Assembly: GCA_947074145.1 (NCBI GenBank)
Contig: CAMTOJ010000003.1
Span: 62,001-126,000, forward strand
From: an uncultured Bacteroidales bacterium
GTDB lineage: Bacteria; Bacteroidota; Bacteroidia; Bacteroidales; JAUNSR01
DNA: 64,000 nucleotides
Reading direction: 5' to 3'
Both the position numbers and the translations under genes were made by a program. The notes under the pieces are model-generated. The model made no database searches. It saw only the letters and a program-made list of their open reading frames with translations, and had not been told where the DNA came from. Positions 8,431 through 17,659 of this stretch are shown here, in pieces. Within the stretch, counting starts at the first letter, position 1. Each line of letters opens with the position of its first letter.

Positions 8431-9792
8431 TTAATTTCCTCCTCCTAAAGTTTGATAAAGATTCACCATACTCTGAATTTCGGCAAATCTATTGGCAATA
8501 TTGGATAATTTTGCAGAAAGTAAGGTTTGCTCAGAGGTAAGAACTTCAAGATAATTTGTAGAACCATTTCTCATAAGAAGCTGTGTACTTTTAACCGCTT
8601 TTTCCAATGACTGTAATTGCAAATCAAGATTCTCTCTCTTTGATTTTGCATTCTGAAGAGTAATAATCGCATCATTTACTTCACTTCCTGCCTTCAATAA
8701 AGTTTGCTTAAAATTAAGTTCAGAAATTTCTAATTGATTTTTAGCAATCTTCAAATTTGCAATATTCGTTCCTTTATTAAATAAAGGTTGAGTTATAGAA
8801 GCCACAGCCGTTTCAATTAATTTTCCGGGATTCATTATTACCTGCCCAAGATTATTTGTCCACCCTATTGTTCCACTAAGATTAAGAACAGGGTAAAAAG
8901 CAGATCTTGCAGAATTCACGCCGTAAAAAGCATTACCTAAAGCAAACTCAGCACTTCTCACATCTGGCCGATTACTAAGTAAGGATAAAGGAACACCAAT
9001 CATAAATGATTCAGGAAAATATTGTTGATCTATATCCCCTTTTTCAAATATCTGAGGAGTTTCAGCAATGAGAAGAGAAAGTCCATTTTCGGCTTGTCGA
9101 AGTTTTAATCTTAAATCTTCCACACTATTACAAACATTATAATATGTAGCCTCTGTCTGAGCAACACCGGCTTCATTGTATTGACCGGCTTCTTTCAATG
9201 CCTTTGCCACTCTAACACTCTCTTTCCATTTAAGCTGTGTTTCCTCAGTTATAGAAAGTTGTTTATCAAGCATTAATATAGTATAATAATAATTTGCTAC
9301 AGTTGCTATCAATTGCGAGCGTGTAGCTTGTTCCAATGCTTTTGTTTGTTCAAGCGTCATCTTTGTGCTTCTTCTTGCATTAAGCAAGGAACCGAAAACA
9401 TCAACTTGCCAACTTGCAGAGATTGGCAAAGTATAACTTTTTAAAGCCGCAGAATTATCAAAACTACTTAAAGTGCCTTGAGGGGATAATGAGAAACCCG
9501 GGAGAAAAGAGAGATTTGCAGCCATAAGCGATGCCTCGGCACTCTCTACTCTCAAACGAGCACTTTTCAAATCTGTATTATTTTCCAAAGCTCTTTCTAT
9601 TATGGATTGAAGTTTTGTATCGGTAAAAAACTCTTTCCATTCAACATAACCGAGTCCTGTACTATCCATAGCCACATTAATATCGCCGTAGATCCCTTGT
9701 TCGACCTCCTCTACAGGTTTATAAGATCTATATATTCCGCATCCGCTCAACAAGAAAACAGATGCAGTAAGTGATAATATTATTTTTTTCAT
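8431..9792 (-). CDS. TolC-family (OprM/NodT-type) efflux outer-membrane channel lipoprotein
   Basis: The outer-membrane channel of a tripartite pump. The 453-residue protein has a lipobox (LLSGC), two tandem outer-membrane efflux domains (about 60-250 and 265-450) with long coiled helices such as ENNTDLKSARLRVESAEASL and LTSEQTLLSAKLSNIANRFAEIQSMV, and the conserved segment LLSNRPDVRSAEFAL that marks the start of the second half. It overlaps the end of the RND pump gene by 4 bases, so the two are translationally coupled. It forms the last gene of the adaptor-pump-channel operon. The substrates are unknown, probably drugs, bile acids or toxic organics. Confidence 0.95.
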   Translation of the reverse strand: MKKIILSLTASVFLLSGCGIYRSYKPVEEVEQGIYGDINVAMDSTGLGYVEWKEFFTDTKLQSIIERALENNTDLKSARLRVESAEASLMAANLSFLPGFSLSPQGTLSSFDNSAALKSYTLPISASWQVDVFGSLLNARRSTKMTLEQTKALEQATRSQLIATVANYYYTILMLDKQLSITEETQLKWKESVRVAKALKEAGQYNEAGVAQTEATYYNVCNSVEDLRLKLRQAENGLSLLIAETPQIFEKGDIDQQYFPESFMIGVPLSLLSNRPDVRSAEFALGNAFYGVNSARSAFYPVLNLSGTIGWTNNLGQVIMNPGKLIETAVASITQPLFNKGTNIANLKIAKNQLEISELNFKQTLLKAGSEVNDAIITLQNAKSKRENLDLQLQSLEKAVKSTQLLMRNGSTNYLEVLTSEQTLLSAKLSNIANRFAEIQSMVNLYQTLGGGN

Positions 9793-12700
9793 TCCTGATT
9801 TCTCCTTTTCATTTTATCATTTCTATTCTGATGCATCTCCGCTTCTATTTGAGGATCGGCTTCTTCAGAAAATCTTATTGGTCTAATTTTTTCCTGAAGA
9901 TGTTGGAAAAAGATGAACAATGCCGGAACAATAAATAAAAGTGCAAGAGTTCCGACAACCATACCTCCTACTGTTCCGACACCAAGTGAAATATTTCCAT
10001 TTGCTCCGACACCTTTTGAAAATATCAAAGGTAAAAGACCAAATATCATTGTTAGTGCCGTCATCAAGATAGGACGAAGACGAACCTTTGCCGCCGAAAG
10101 TGCTGCAGAAACTATACTCATACCCTGAGCACGTCGAGCACTGGCAAACTCTGTCAAAAGAATTGCTGTTTTCGACAATAGACCTATAAGCATGATAAGT
10201 CCGGTCTGTAGATATATATTATTTTCAAGCCCTATTATTTTAGCAAAGAAGAAACTTCCCACTAGTCCGAAAGGAACAGATAAAATTACGGCAAACGGAA
10301 TAAGAAAACTCTCGTATAAAGCACATAATACCAGATATACTAATATTATACAAATTGCAAAGATTATCACTGTATTGCTACCCTCTGCACTCTCTTCCCT
10401 TGTAATTCCCCCGAAGTCAAAACTATATCCTTTAGGTAAACTTGTTGCTGCAACCTCTCGAATCGCTTTTATGGCATCTCCGGAACTATAGCCATCTGCA
10501 GCTGCTCCGTTGACCGAAATAGAATTAAACATATTAAAGCGAGTAAGAGATTCAGGTCCATACACTTTCTCCATAGTGACAAACTGACTTATAGGTGCCA
10601 TTTCTCCATTTACTCTAACATATATATTATCAAGTGATTCCTTATCTAATCGATACTCAGGAGATGATTGAATCATCACTCTATATACCTTTGAAAATCT
10701 ATTTATATTTGAAACATATTGACTTCCGTAATAACCGGATAATGTAGATAAAATCTCATTTGGTGTAATACCTGCTCTTTTTGCTTTGGCTGCATCAATA
10801 TCTATCATCCATTGAGGGAAGCGTATATCAAATGGGGAATATGCCGAAGCAACTTCCGGACGTTGTCTTAACTCAGCAAGGAAAGATTGAGTAACATTAA
10901 AGAAATCCTCTACAGAACCATCTGTTCTGTCCTGCATTTGTAGGTCAAATCCGTTACCCATACCATAACCGGGAATCATTCCGGGCGCCATAGCAAATAC
11001 TCTTGCATCTTTCACGTCAGATGTCATTCCGTAAATACGACCAATTACCGATTTTACAGAACTCTCCTCTTTTGTCCTTTCATCCCAATCTTTTAGTTTA
11101 ATGATAAACATACCATTTGACGAACCTTGTCCTGCAAGCATATTATATCCAGATACTTTCGAATAGGTATTAATCTCCGGAATATTCATAATTCTTTCCT
11201 CTACCTTATCCATAACTTCTGCTGTAGTGACCAAAGATGTTCCTGGAGCTGTATTTACAGATATAAACACTGTTCCCTTATCCTCATCAGGAACAAGACC
11301 TGTTTTAGTTGTCTTCATTAGGAATATAAGTCCTACAATAGCTGCAACAACCAATATACCGGCTAACCACTGACGTCGTATAAAAAACATTACGCCATTT
11401 TTATATTTATCTATCATAACTCCAAAAGCTGTATTGAAAGCTTTACGGAATCGTGCTGCAAAATTATCCTTTGTCTCTCCGTTTTCATCAAGATATGGCT
11501 TGAGTATTAATGCACAAAGAGCAGGCGACAATGTAAGAGCATTCAAGGTGGAAATTGCTACTGCAATAGCCATTGTTACACCAAATTGAGTATAAAACGT
11601 TCCTGCCGTTCCACCCATAAATGTAACAGGTATAAATACCGACATAAATACAATTGTAGTCGTAATTACAGCTGTTGAAATACTACCCATGGCATCAACG
11701 GCTGCTTTATAAGGTGAACGATATCCAGAGTCAAATCTTTCCTGAACAGCCTCTACAACTACAATGGCATCATCAACCACCGTACCAATTGCAAGAATAA
11801 GCGCAAAAAGTGTCAAAAGATTTATACTAAACCCTGCAATTTGAAGAAACGCAAATGTTCCAACAAGAGAAATAACTATCGCAATCGAAGGTATAACAGT
11901 CGAACGTAAATCCTGTAGGAAAATATAAACTATCAGAATTACAAGTATTATAGCCTCTATCAGAGTCTTTATCACATCATTAATTGAAGCCTGAAGAAAG
12001 TCATTAACACTCATCAGTTCAATTATCTCTACTCCGGGAGGTAGATCTTTCTTGGCTTCTTCAAGAAATTTATCTATCGAATTATTTACATCTGTGGCAT
12101 TTGACCCCGCTGTTTGAAATATCATACATGAAATACCGGGCTTTCCATTAGTTTGTCCGATAAATGCATAGCTGTCTTTACCTAATTCTATATCTGCTAC
12201 ATCTTTTAATCTTAAAACTCGGCCATTTTCATCCGATTGAATTACGATATCTCCAAACTCCTCAGGTTGTACAAGACGACCTTTATATCTCATTGTATAT
12301 TGAAAAGATACATCACCGTTTTCTCCCAGATTACCGACTGCAGATTCTATATTCTGTTCTGCAAGTACTCGTGAAATATCAGAAGGTATCAATTTATATT
12401 GGGCCATCACATCTGGTTTCATCCAGATACGCATACTATAATCACCACCCATAACCATAATATCTCCAACTCCGAATATACGTTGAATCTCCGGTTTAAG
12501 ATTTATAGATACATAATTGGAAAGAAAACCCTCATCATAAGTGCTGTCAGGACTATAAAGAGAAAAGATCTTAAGCATACTTGTCTGTCTTTTCTGTACA
12601 GTTACACCTATCTGATTAACCTCGGCCGGAAGCTGTGCTGTGGCACGGGCTACTTTATTCTGAACGTTTACTGCTGCCATGTCCGGATTCATTCCCTGTT

Positions 12701-12986
12701 TAAAATAAACAGTAATGGTCACAGATCCGGAATTCGAAGAGGTCGAGGTCATATATGTCATACCCTCAACTCCGTTAATAGCCTCCTCTAAAGGAGCAAC
12801 AACACTCTTTTGAAGTGTTTCGGCACTAGCTCCGGGATATGATGTTGAAACCTGAATAGTAGGTGGTGCGATATCGGGGTATTGTTCAACAGGTAAAGTG
12901 AAAAGTCCTATCACCCCGGCAAGGACAATAACTATTGAGATGACCGCCGAAAATATCGGACGATCAATAAATCTTTTTACATTCAT
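9789..12986 (-). CDS. RND multidrug efflux pump (HAE1, AcrB/MexB type)
   Basis: Inner-membrane proton-driven exporter, 1065 residues, close to the usual length for the HAE1 family. The start MNVKRFIDRPIFSAVISIVIVLAGVIG is characteristic. The proton-relay aspartates are in TM4 (AIGTVVDDAIVVVEAV) and the partner lysine in TM10 (GLLSKTAIL). Two large periplasmic loops and 12 membrane helices are present. The highly conserved FMGGTAGTFYTQFG and LVLCALYESFLIPF segments are intact. It follows the adaptor gene by 12 bases and overlaps the channel gene. All three parts of the pump are encoded here, so it needs no external channel. Confidence 0.97.
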   Translation of the reverse strand: MNVKRFIDRPIFSAVISIVIVLAGVIGLFTLPVEQYPDIAPPTIQVSTSYPGASAETLQKSVVAPLEEAINGVEGMTYMTSTSSNSGSVTITVYFKQGMNPDMAAVNVQNKVARATAQLPAEVNQIGVTVQKRQTSMLKIFSLYSPDSTYDEGFLSNYVSINLKPEIQRIFGVGDIMVMGGDYSMRIWMKPDVMAQYKLIPSDISRVLAEQNIESAVGNLGENGDVSFQYTMRYKGRLVQPEEFGDIVIQSDENGRVLRLKDVADIELGKDSYAFIGQTNGKPGISCMIFQTAGSNATDVNNSIDKFLEEAKKDLPPGVEIIELMSVNDFLQASINDVIKTLIEAIILVILIVYIFLQDLRSTVIPSIAIVISLVGTFAFLQIAGFSINLLTLFALILAIGTVVDDAIVVVEAVQERFDSGYRSPYKAAVDAMGSISTAVITTTIVFMSVFIPVTFMGGTAGTFYTQFGVTMAIAVAISTLNALTLSPALCALILKPYLDENGETKDNFAARFRKAFNTAFGVMIDKYKNGVMFFIRRQWLAGILVVAAIVGLIFLMKTTKTGLVPDEDKGTVFISVNTAPGTSLVTTAEVMDKVEERIMNIPEINTYSKVSGYNMLAGQGSSNGMFIIKLKDWDERTKEESSVKSVIGRIYGMTSDVKDARVFAMAPGMIPGYGMGNGFDLQMQDRTDGSVEDFFNVTQSFLAELRQRPEVASAYSPFDIRFPQWMIDIDAAKAKRAGITPNEILSTLSGYYGSQYVSNINRFSKVYRVMIQSSPEYRLDKESLDNIYVRVNGEMAPISQFVTMEKVYGPESLTRFNMFNSISVNGAAADGYSSGDAIKAIREVAATSLPKGYSFDFGGITREESAEGSNTVIIFAICIILVYLVLCALYESFLIPFAVILSVPFGLVGSFFFAKIIGLENNIYLQTGLIMLIGLLSKTAILLTEFASARRAQGMSIVSAALSAAKVRLRPILMTALTMIFGLLPLIFSKGVGANGNISLGVGTVGGMVVGTLALLFIVPALFIFFQHLQEKIRPIRFSEEADPQIEAEMHQNRNDKMKRRNQE

Positions 12987-12998
12987 AAAATCTCTCTA

Positions 12999-14108
12999 TT
13001 AATATTTTGCTTTAACAGGAGTACCCTCTCTTAAAAGACCTACACCCTCTATGATGATCTCCTCATTTTCTTCAAGCCCTGATAGCACAGCCATCTCTTT
13101 GCCTGAATTCAAAGGTTGAACACTAATCTGTTTTGAGGTTGCACGGCCATTTTTTATAGTATAAACATATGACTTGTCCTGAATTTCAAATGTTGCCGCT
13201 CGTGGGATTACAATTACATTTTCAATCTCCTGAGGCAAAATAACATTCGCAGAACTTCCACTATAAAGTAATCCAGATGCGTTATCAAACGCAGCACGAA
13301 TTGTTACACTTCCGGTATTTTTATCAATAAGACCGCTTATTGATTCAATTCTCCCTTTTTTCTCATAAATACTATTATCGTTTAATCGAAGTTCCACTTC
13401 AGAAAGAGAATTTAGCACCTCCTCTTTAGATCCATGCTTACGTGTTAGATTTAGAAGTTGGGTTTCATTCATTGAGAAATAGGCATACATCACTTTATTA
13501 TCCGAAATAGTAGTAAGAGGTTTTGTCATTTGAGCACTTACCATAGAACCAACTCTATATGGTAGTGTTCCTATAACACCGTCTGATGGACTTTTAACCT
13601 CTGTATATGAAAGGTTATTTTTAGCAGTCTGTTCTTGTGCTTGCATTAAGGCAAGTTGTGCCTTGGCTGAAAGATATGCATTCTCGGCATTCTTTAGATC
13701 AAATTCCGAAACTACATCATTTTCATAAAGTTCTTTCTTACTGTCTAATGTAAGAGCGGCTGTCGCCAATGAAGCTTTTGCTGCTTCAACATTAGCTTGT
13801 GCGGTTTTAAGAGCAGCCTGATAGTTGATCTGGTCTATAATCATCAAAACTTGACCTTTGCGAACACGATCACCCTCCTCTACATTTAATTTTGTAATAA
13901 TACCCGAAACTTGGGGAAAGATATCAATATCTTGGGTTCCTCTCACTGCTGCAGAATAGACACTATTAACAGCAGTATTTGTTTTTGTAGTTTTTACTAC
14001 TTTATATTCAGCTTCTTGCTGAATAGGAGCTTCCGATTTGCAGGAAGTCATAATTACTCCGCAGATGAACATCATCATCTGGATACACCTTTTAATCACC
14101 ATAAACAA
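12999..14108 (-). CDS. RND efflux periplasmic adaptor (membrane fusion protein)
   Basis: The AcrA/MexA-type adaptor joins the pump to the channel. The 369-residue protein has a lipobox (IMTSC, about residue 23), a lipoyl-like half (SGIITKLNVEEGDRVRKGQVLMIID), a helical hairpin (about 95-165, AKAQLALMQAQEQTAKNNLSY), the second lipoyl half (VKSPSDGVIGTLPYRVGSMV) and beta-barrel and membrane-proximal domains ending near EGVGLLREGTPV. It is the first gene of the operon. The start is uncertain between Met1 and Met3. A -7 element lies 20 bases upstream, and a divergent AraC regulator gene begins 130 bases away. Confidence 0.95.
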   Translation of the reverse strand: MFMVIKRCIQMMMFICGVIMTSCKSEAPIQQEAEYKVVKTTKTNTAVNSVYSAAVRGTQDIDIFPQVSGIITKLNVEEGDRVRKGQVLMIIDQINYQAALKTAQANVEAAKASLATAALTLDSKKELYENDVVSEFDLKNAENAYLSAKAQLALMQAQEQTAKNNLSYTEVKSPSDGVIGTLPYRVGSMVSAQMTKPLTTISDNKVMYAYFSMNETQLLNLTRKHGSKEEVLNSLSEVELRLNDNSIYEKKGRIESISGLIDKNTGSVTIRAAFDNASGLLYSGSSANVILPQEIENVIVIPRAATFEIQDKSYVYTIKNGRATSKQISVQPLNSGKEMAVLSGLEENEEIIIEGVGLLREGTPVKAKY

Positions 14109-14127
14109 TACTTTATTTTTCTTATTG

Positions 14128-14135
14128 CAAAGTTA
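14128..14135 (-). promoter_or_regulatory. -7 promoter element of the efflux operon
   Basis: On the minus strand TAACTTTG matches TAnnTTTG and lies 20 bases before the adaptor start. No good -33 TTG is seen at the usual distance, which would fit a promoter that needs an activator. Confidence 0.5.
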
Positions 14136-14223
14136 GATCATTATCAATAATAGATAAAGTTCATTATTTGTGCTATTATGGTAATAATCGGAACAAATGA
14201 GATGTACAAATCATAAATATTTT

Positions 14224-14231
14224 TAATTTTG
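14224..14231 (+). promoter_or_regulatory. Possible -7 element directly before the AraC-family gene
   Basis: TAATTTTG matches TAnnTTTG but ends only 7 bases before the ATG, so the transcript would have almost no leader. No -33 TTG is found. It may be chance in AT-rich DNA. Confidence 0.3.
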
Positions 14232-14238
14232 TTTCTTT

Positions 14239-15093
14239 ATGAGAACAAATAAAAATAATTATAAAATTTTTCAACCGGATGATGATAGTCTGCTTAACAC
14301 AGGATATTCATCACTTGATATGTGTAGAAGGACACTCGTTAAAATTCCATTTTTTACGATGATGCTACACAGAAAGGGGTATGCAAAGGTGCAGATTAAT
14401 TTCGAGGAATATTATATAACTGAAAACACTCAGATAATAATGCTTTCTCATAGTACAATAAACATACTTGAGGCATCTTCTGATTTTGAAATAATATATA
14501 TATGTTTCAGACCCTCTGACCTTATAAAAGTGGGGATCAAAATCGACAATAATGTATTAAAAGTGATAAAAGGTAAACCTTGTTATCACCATAGTGCTGA
14601 ACGTTTTGCAATAATAACATCTATTTCAGAACTTATATTGAAATTTAATTCCGAAAAAGATAATGAATATCGAAACCGAATCACCAATAACCTTCTTCAA
14701 ATTATTTTTCTTGATATGACAGATAAAATAAAAAGATTGGTTGACGAGGATTGTTGGGAAGATAAATATTCTGGTAGGCATGATGAAATTTTTAAAAAAT
14801 TTATGTGGTTAATACATAATCATTGCTTAAAGGAAAGAGAGGTTAAATTCTATGCTAATGAACTCTCTATTACCCCTCGTTATCTTGCTACCATTGTGAA
14901 AGATATAACTCATAACAAGACTGCAAAACAGATTATAGATGAAAATGTGATAGCAGAAATAAAATATCTGTTAGAGTCTACCGATATGCATATTAAAGAA
15001 CTTGTGGAACATATGAATTTTCCGGATGCATCTTTTTTAGGAAAATATTTTAAAAAGCATACAGGTATGACAATAATGGAATATAAAAAATAG
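14239..15093 (+). CDS. AraC-family transcriptional regulator
   Basis: The 284-residue protein has an N-terminal cupin-like sensing region (about 15-160) and a C-terminal double helix-turn-helix (about 180-284) with VKFYANELSITPRYLATIVKDITHNKTAKQIIDE and the second recognition part DASFLGKYFKKHTGMTIMEYKK, the standard AraC/XylS ending. It is divergent from the RND operon with a 130-base shared region, so it most likely controls that operon. A pseudouridine synthase gene follows after 5 bases and is probably co-transcribed. The ligand is unknown. Confidence 0.93.
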   Translation: MRTNKNNYKIFQPDDDSLLNTGYSSLDMCRRTLVKIPFFTMMLHRKGYAKVQINFEEYYITENTQIIMLSHSTINILEASSDFEIIYICFRPSDLIKVGIKIDNNVLKVIKGKPCYHHSAERFAIITSISELILKFNSEKDNEYRNRITNNLLQIIFLDMTDKIKRLVDEDCWEDKYSGRHDEIFKKFMWLIHNHCLKEREVKFYANELSITPRYLATIVKDITHNKTAKQIIDENVIAEIKYLLESTDMHIKELVEHMNFPDASFLGKYFKKHTGMTIMEYKK

Positions 15094-15098
15094 ATCAA

Positions 15099-15782
15099 AT
15101 GTTAGAAATTATATACTCAGACCAATTCCTTATATGCATTAATAAACCGAATGATATTCTGGTTCATCGCACTACTCTTTCGGTAGGAGAAACAGAATTT
15201 ATTGTTCAGAAGCTTAGAGATCAAACAGGTAAATATATTTACCCTGTTCATCGACTTGACCGTCCTACCTCCGGTGTACTTGTCTTTGCATTTGATTCCA
15301 AAACTGCAGCTTTGCTTAGTTCTATGCTTAATACATCTCTGGTTACAAAAACTTATATAGCACTTGTACGTGGTTGGTTTCCTGAAGAAAGATTACTCGA
15401 TTATCCTGTAAAAAACGAACGGGGTACTATAAAAGAGGCAATCACAAGTTTCAGAAACATCACACATTTCATTCTTAATATTCCTGTGGGAAATTTTCCT
15501 TCTGCACGATATTCTTTAATAGAATGTAAGCCACAAACGGGAAGATGGCATCAGATACGCCAACATCTGGCACATCTTCGTCATTATATTATTAACGATA
15601 GAGTTCACGGTGACGGAAAACATAATAATATTTTCAAACATCAATTAAATATTGAACCTTTATTTCTTCATGCATTAAAAATGGAATTTAAGCATCCATA
15701 TACAAATGAAACATTGATATTTAAGGCTGACCTACCTCCTCATTGGCAAACCGCTTTTGATAGATTTTCAGTGTCAGAATGA
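15099..15782 (+). CDS. RluA-family pseudouridine synthase (TruC-like)
   Basis: The enzyme converts a uridine in tRNA or rRNA to pseudouridine. The 227-residue protein lacks an S4 domain and starts directly with the catalytic fold (LEIIYSDQFLICINKPNDILVHR). The catalytic Asp is in PVHRLDRPTSGVLVFA, and ECKPQTGRWHQIRQHLAHLRHYIINDRVHGDG is the typical RNA-binding and active-site segment. The short, S4-free form best matches TruC (tRNA U65), but RluA-type targets cannot be excluded. It sits 5 bases after the AraC gene, a link with no obvious functional meaning. Confidence 0.88.
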   Translation: MLEIIYSDQFLICINKPNDILVHRTTLSVGETEFIVQKLRDQTGKYIYPVHRLDRPTSGVLVFAFDSKTAALLSSMLNTSLVTKTYIALVRGWFPEERLLDYPVKNERGTIKEAITSFRNITHFILNIPVGNFPSARYSLIECKPQTGRWHQIRQHLAHLRHYIINDRVHGDGKHNNIFKHQLNIEPLFLHALKMEFKHPYTNETLIFKADLPPHWQTAFDRFSVSE

Positions 15783-15945
15783 TATAAAGGCGATTGTTTC
15801 CTATTTAAACTCTCATATATTCCTAGAAAAAAAATCAACCAATAGACAATAAACTTGTTTATAAATAGAATGCGAAAAGATATATATAATTCGTAGTTTT
15901 TTAAGAGCTAAACATGTTTAATCGACCTTACTAAATAAATGACAT

Positions 15946-17172
15946 ATGAGAATTAATACAGGTCAGGGAACAATTTCACTGATAACATTAATAGCCGTTT
16001 GGTCCGTCTCGGCAATAATCTCGTTGCCGGGATTAGCCGTTACTCCTATTTTGGGGGATCTTGCAAAAATATTCAAAGGTGTTTCACAAGAAGAGATTCA
16101 GATGCTTTCATCTGTTCCTAATCTTTTGATAATTCCTTTTGTTCTTCTTTCGGGAAAAATTGCCGAAAGTAAAGGAAAACTTGTCATTCTTGTTATTGGT
16201 TTGGTTATTTTTCTTGCTTGCGGAATTCTTTATTTCTTTGCCAACAGTATGGGGGCACTTATGGCAATAAGTTGCTTGTTGGGTGTAGGTGCCGGAATGA
16301 TAATACCTCTTTCAACAGGACTTATAGCAGAATTCTTTTCAGGAATTGAAAGAACAAAACAGCTGGGATACAGTTCTTCGATACAGAACCTTATTCTGGT
16401 CTTTGCAACATTCATCACAGGTTGGCTGGCTAATATAAATTGGCATATGCCCTTCATCGTCTATCTGTTACCCGCAGCATCTCTTGTTCTGGCATATTTC
16501 CTTCGACCTTCTTACTTAAAGGATAATCATCAAATCAACAATGAATTAAAAGCAGATACCGGACTTGAAAAAACAGCGTTTATAGAGGCCGGAAAGCAAT
16601 GGAATATTAAATTGCTTGCTGGTTTTATGATCTTATATTTCTTATGCTCATATATTGCGTTAATAATAACCTTCAATATATCTTTCGTACTTGAAGATTA
16701 TGGTATGCAAAGTAGTATATCAGGTATCATTATAGCTATTTTCTTCGGAGCAATAATGATCCCAGGACTATTCATAAACAAATTCATTTCATTTTTCAAA
16801 AATTATTTTCTCTTCGTTAGTTTTGCATTAATAACGTTGGGTTTATTAATGATTATTTTATTCAAAAATGGATTTTTAATCTCTATAGGAGCGCTTCTTT
16901 CAGGTTTCGGTTATGGCATGATACAACCATTAATGTATGCAAAAACTGTTCTGGTTGCACGTCTAAAGAAATCAACTGTAGCACTTGCATTTCTTATGTC
17001 AATGAACTATATAGCGATAGTAGTAATTCCGGTTGGCATGAACTTCTTTAATGATCTTTTTAATGATCATACAGCATTATTTCCTTTCATTGTTAATATG
17101 ATAATGGCTATTATTGTTACAATAATTGCATTCTTTGGAAGACATAAATTCTTATTCTCTTCGCAGATGTAA
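15946..17172 (+). CDS. MFS transporter
   Basis: A 12-helix major facilitator superfamily protein of 408 residues. The first half has the loop-2 region around GKIAESKGKLVILVIGLVIF, a variant of the family's loop motif, and a glycine-rich helix (LLGVGAGMIIPLSTGLIAEFF). The second half repeats the six-helix pattern (IIAIFFGAIMIPGLF, GALLSGFGYGMIQPLMYAK). It resembles drug and sugar efflux members (Bcr/CflA or AraJ-like), but the substrate is unknown. It is a single gene followed by a strong terminator. No promoter was recognised upstream. Confidence 0.9.
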   Translation: MRINTGQGTISLITLIAVWSVSAIISLPGLAVTPILGDLAKIFKGVSQEEIQMLSSVPNLLIIPFVLLSGKIAESKGKLVILVIGLVIFLACGILYFFANSMGALMAISCLLGVGAGMIIPLSTGLIAEFFSGIERTKQLGYSSSIQNLILVFATFITGWLANINWHMPFIVYLLPAASLVLAYFLRPSYLKDNHQINNELKADTGLEKTAFIEAGKQWNIKLLAGFMILYFLCSYIALIITFNISFVLEDYGMQSSISGIIIAIFFGAIMIPGLFINKFISFFKNYFLFVSFALITLGLLMIILFKNGFLISIGALLSGFGYGMIQPLMYAKTVLVARLKKSTVALAFLMSMNYIAIVVIPVGMNFFNDLFNDHTALFPFIVNMIMAIIVTIIAFFGRHKFLFSSQM

Positions 17173-17659
17173 TGCACTTATTATAGATGAAAATCTCTAT
17201 TATATAAATTGTGATCTATTATCTCAATTTATCACTCCTGAGTTTTAATGATATAACATTAAAGCTCAGGAGTTTATTCTTATACATATCTCTTTAATTA
17301 TTATAACAATTTAGAGTGTTAATTAATCTCAATTTATATACATCTAAAAAACTAAGTAAAAGAAATATTGTTATCTATTAAAATAAAAATATTGTCAATT
17401 TATATGACATTTAATTAACTATTACAATATCTACTATTTTCTTAATTATCTATTCCAAAGGGTTATATATGGGGTATAGTTCATGATGAAGCATTATTAA
17501 TTGCAAATAAGACCTTAAGAAATTACAATTTATATGATCAATAAATTAACAGCATCTAATGCTATCTCTGTTTTTGAGAAAAACTATTATCCATTATTTT
17601 TTTATACATATTCTGATGATTCATTGAAATGAAAAACTAACATAAAAACCTACTAAAAA
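17173..17659. other. Intergenic region upstream of the secreted-protein operon
   Basis: 487 bases. The first 100 hold the MFS terminator (17234-17280). The rest is AT-rich with no gene, no repeat and no convincing TAnnTTTG promoter. Confidence 0.55.
17234..17280 (+). terminator. Terminator of the MFS gene
   Basis: Hairpin with base stem ACTCCTGAG/CTCAGGAGT continuing into TTTTAATG/CATTAAA, followed by a T-rich stretch. It lies about 60 bases after the stop codon. Confidence 0.82.

Noticed and set aside
12164-12791. Two overlapping open frames opposite the RND pump gene
   Set aside because: They are antisense shadows of a conserved pump gene, with His/Tyr/Ser-rich translations and no start context.
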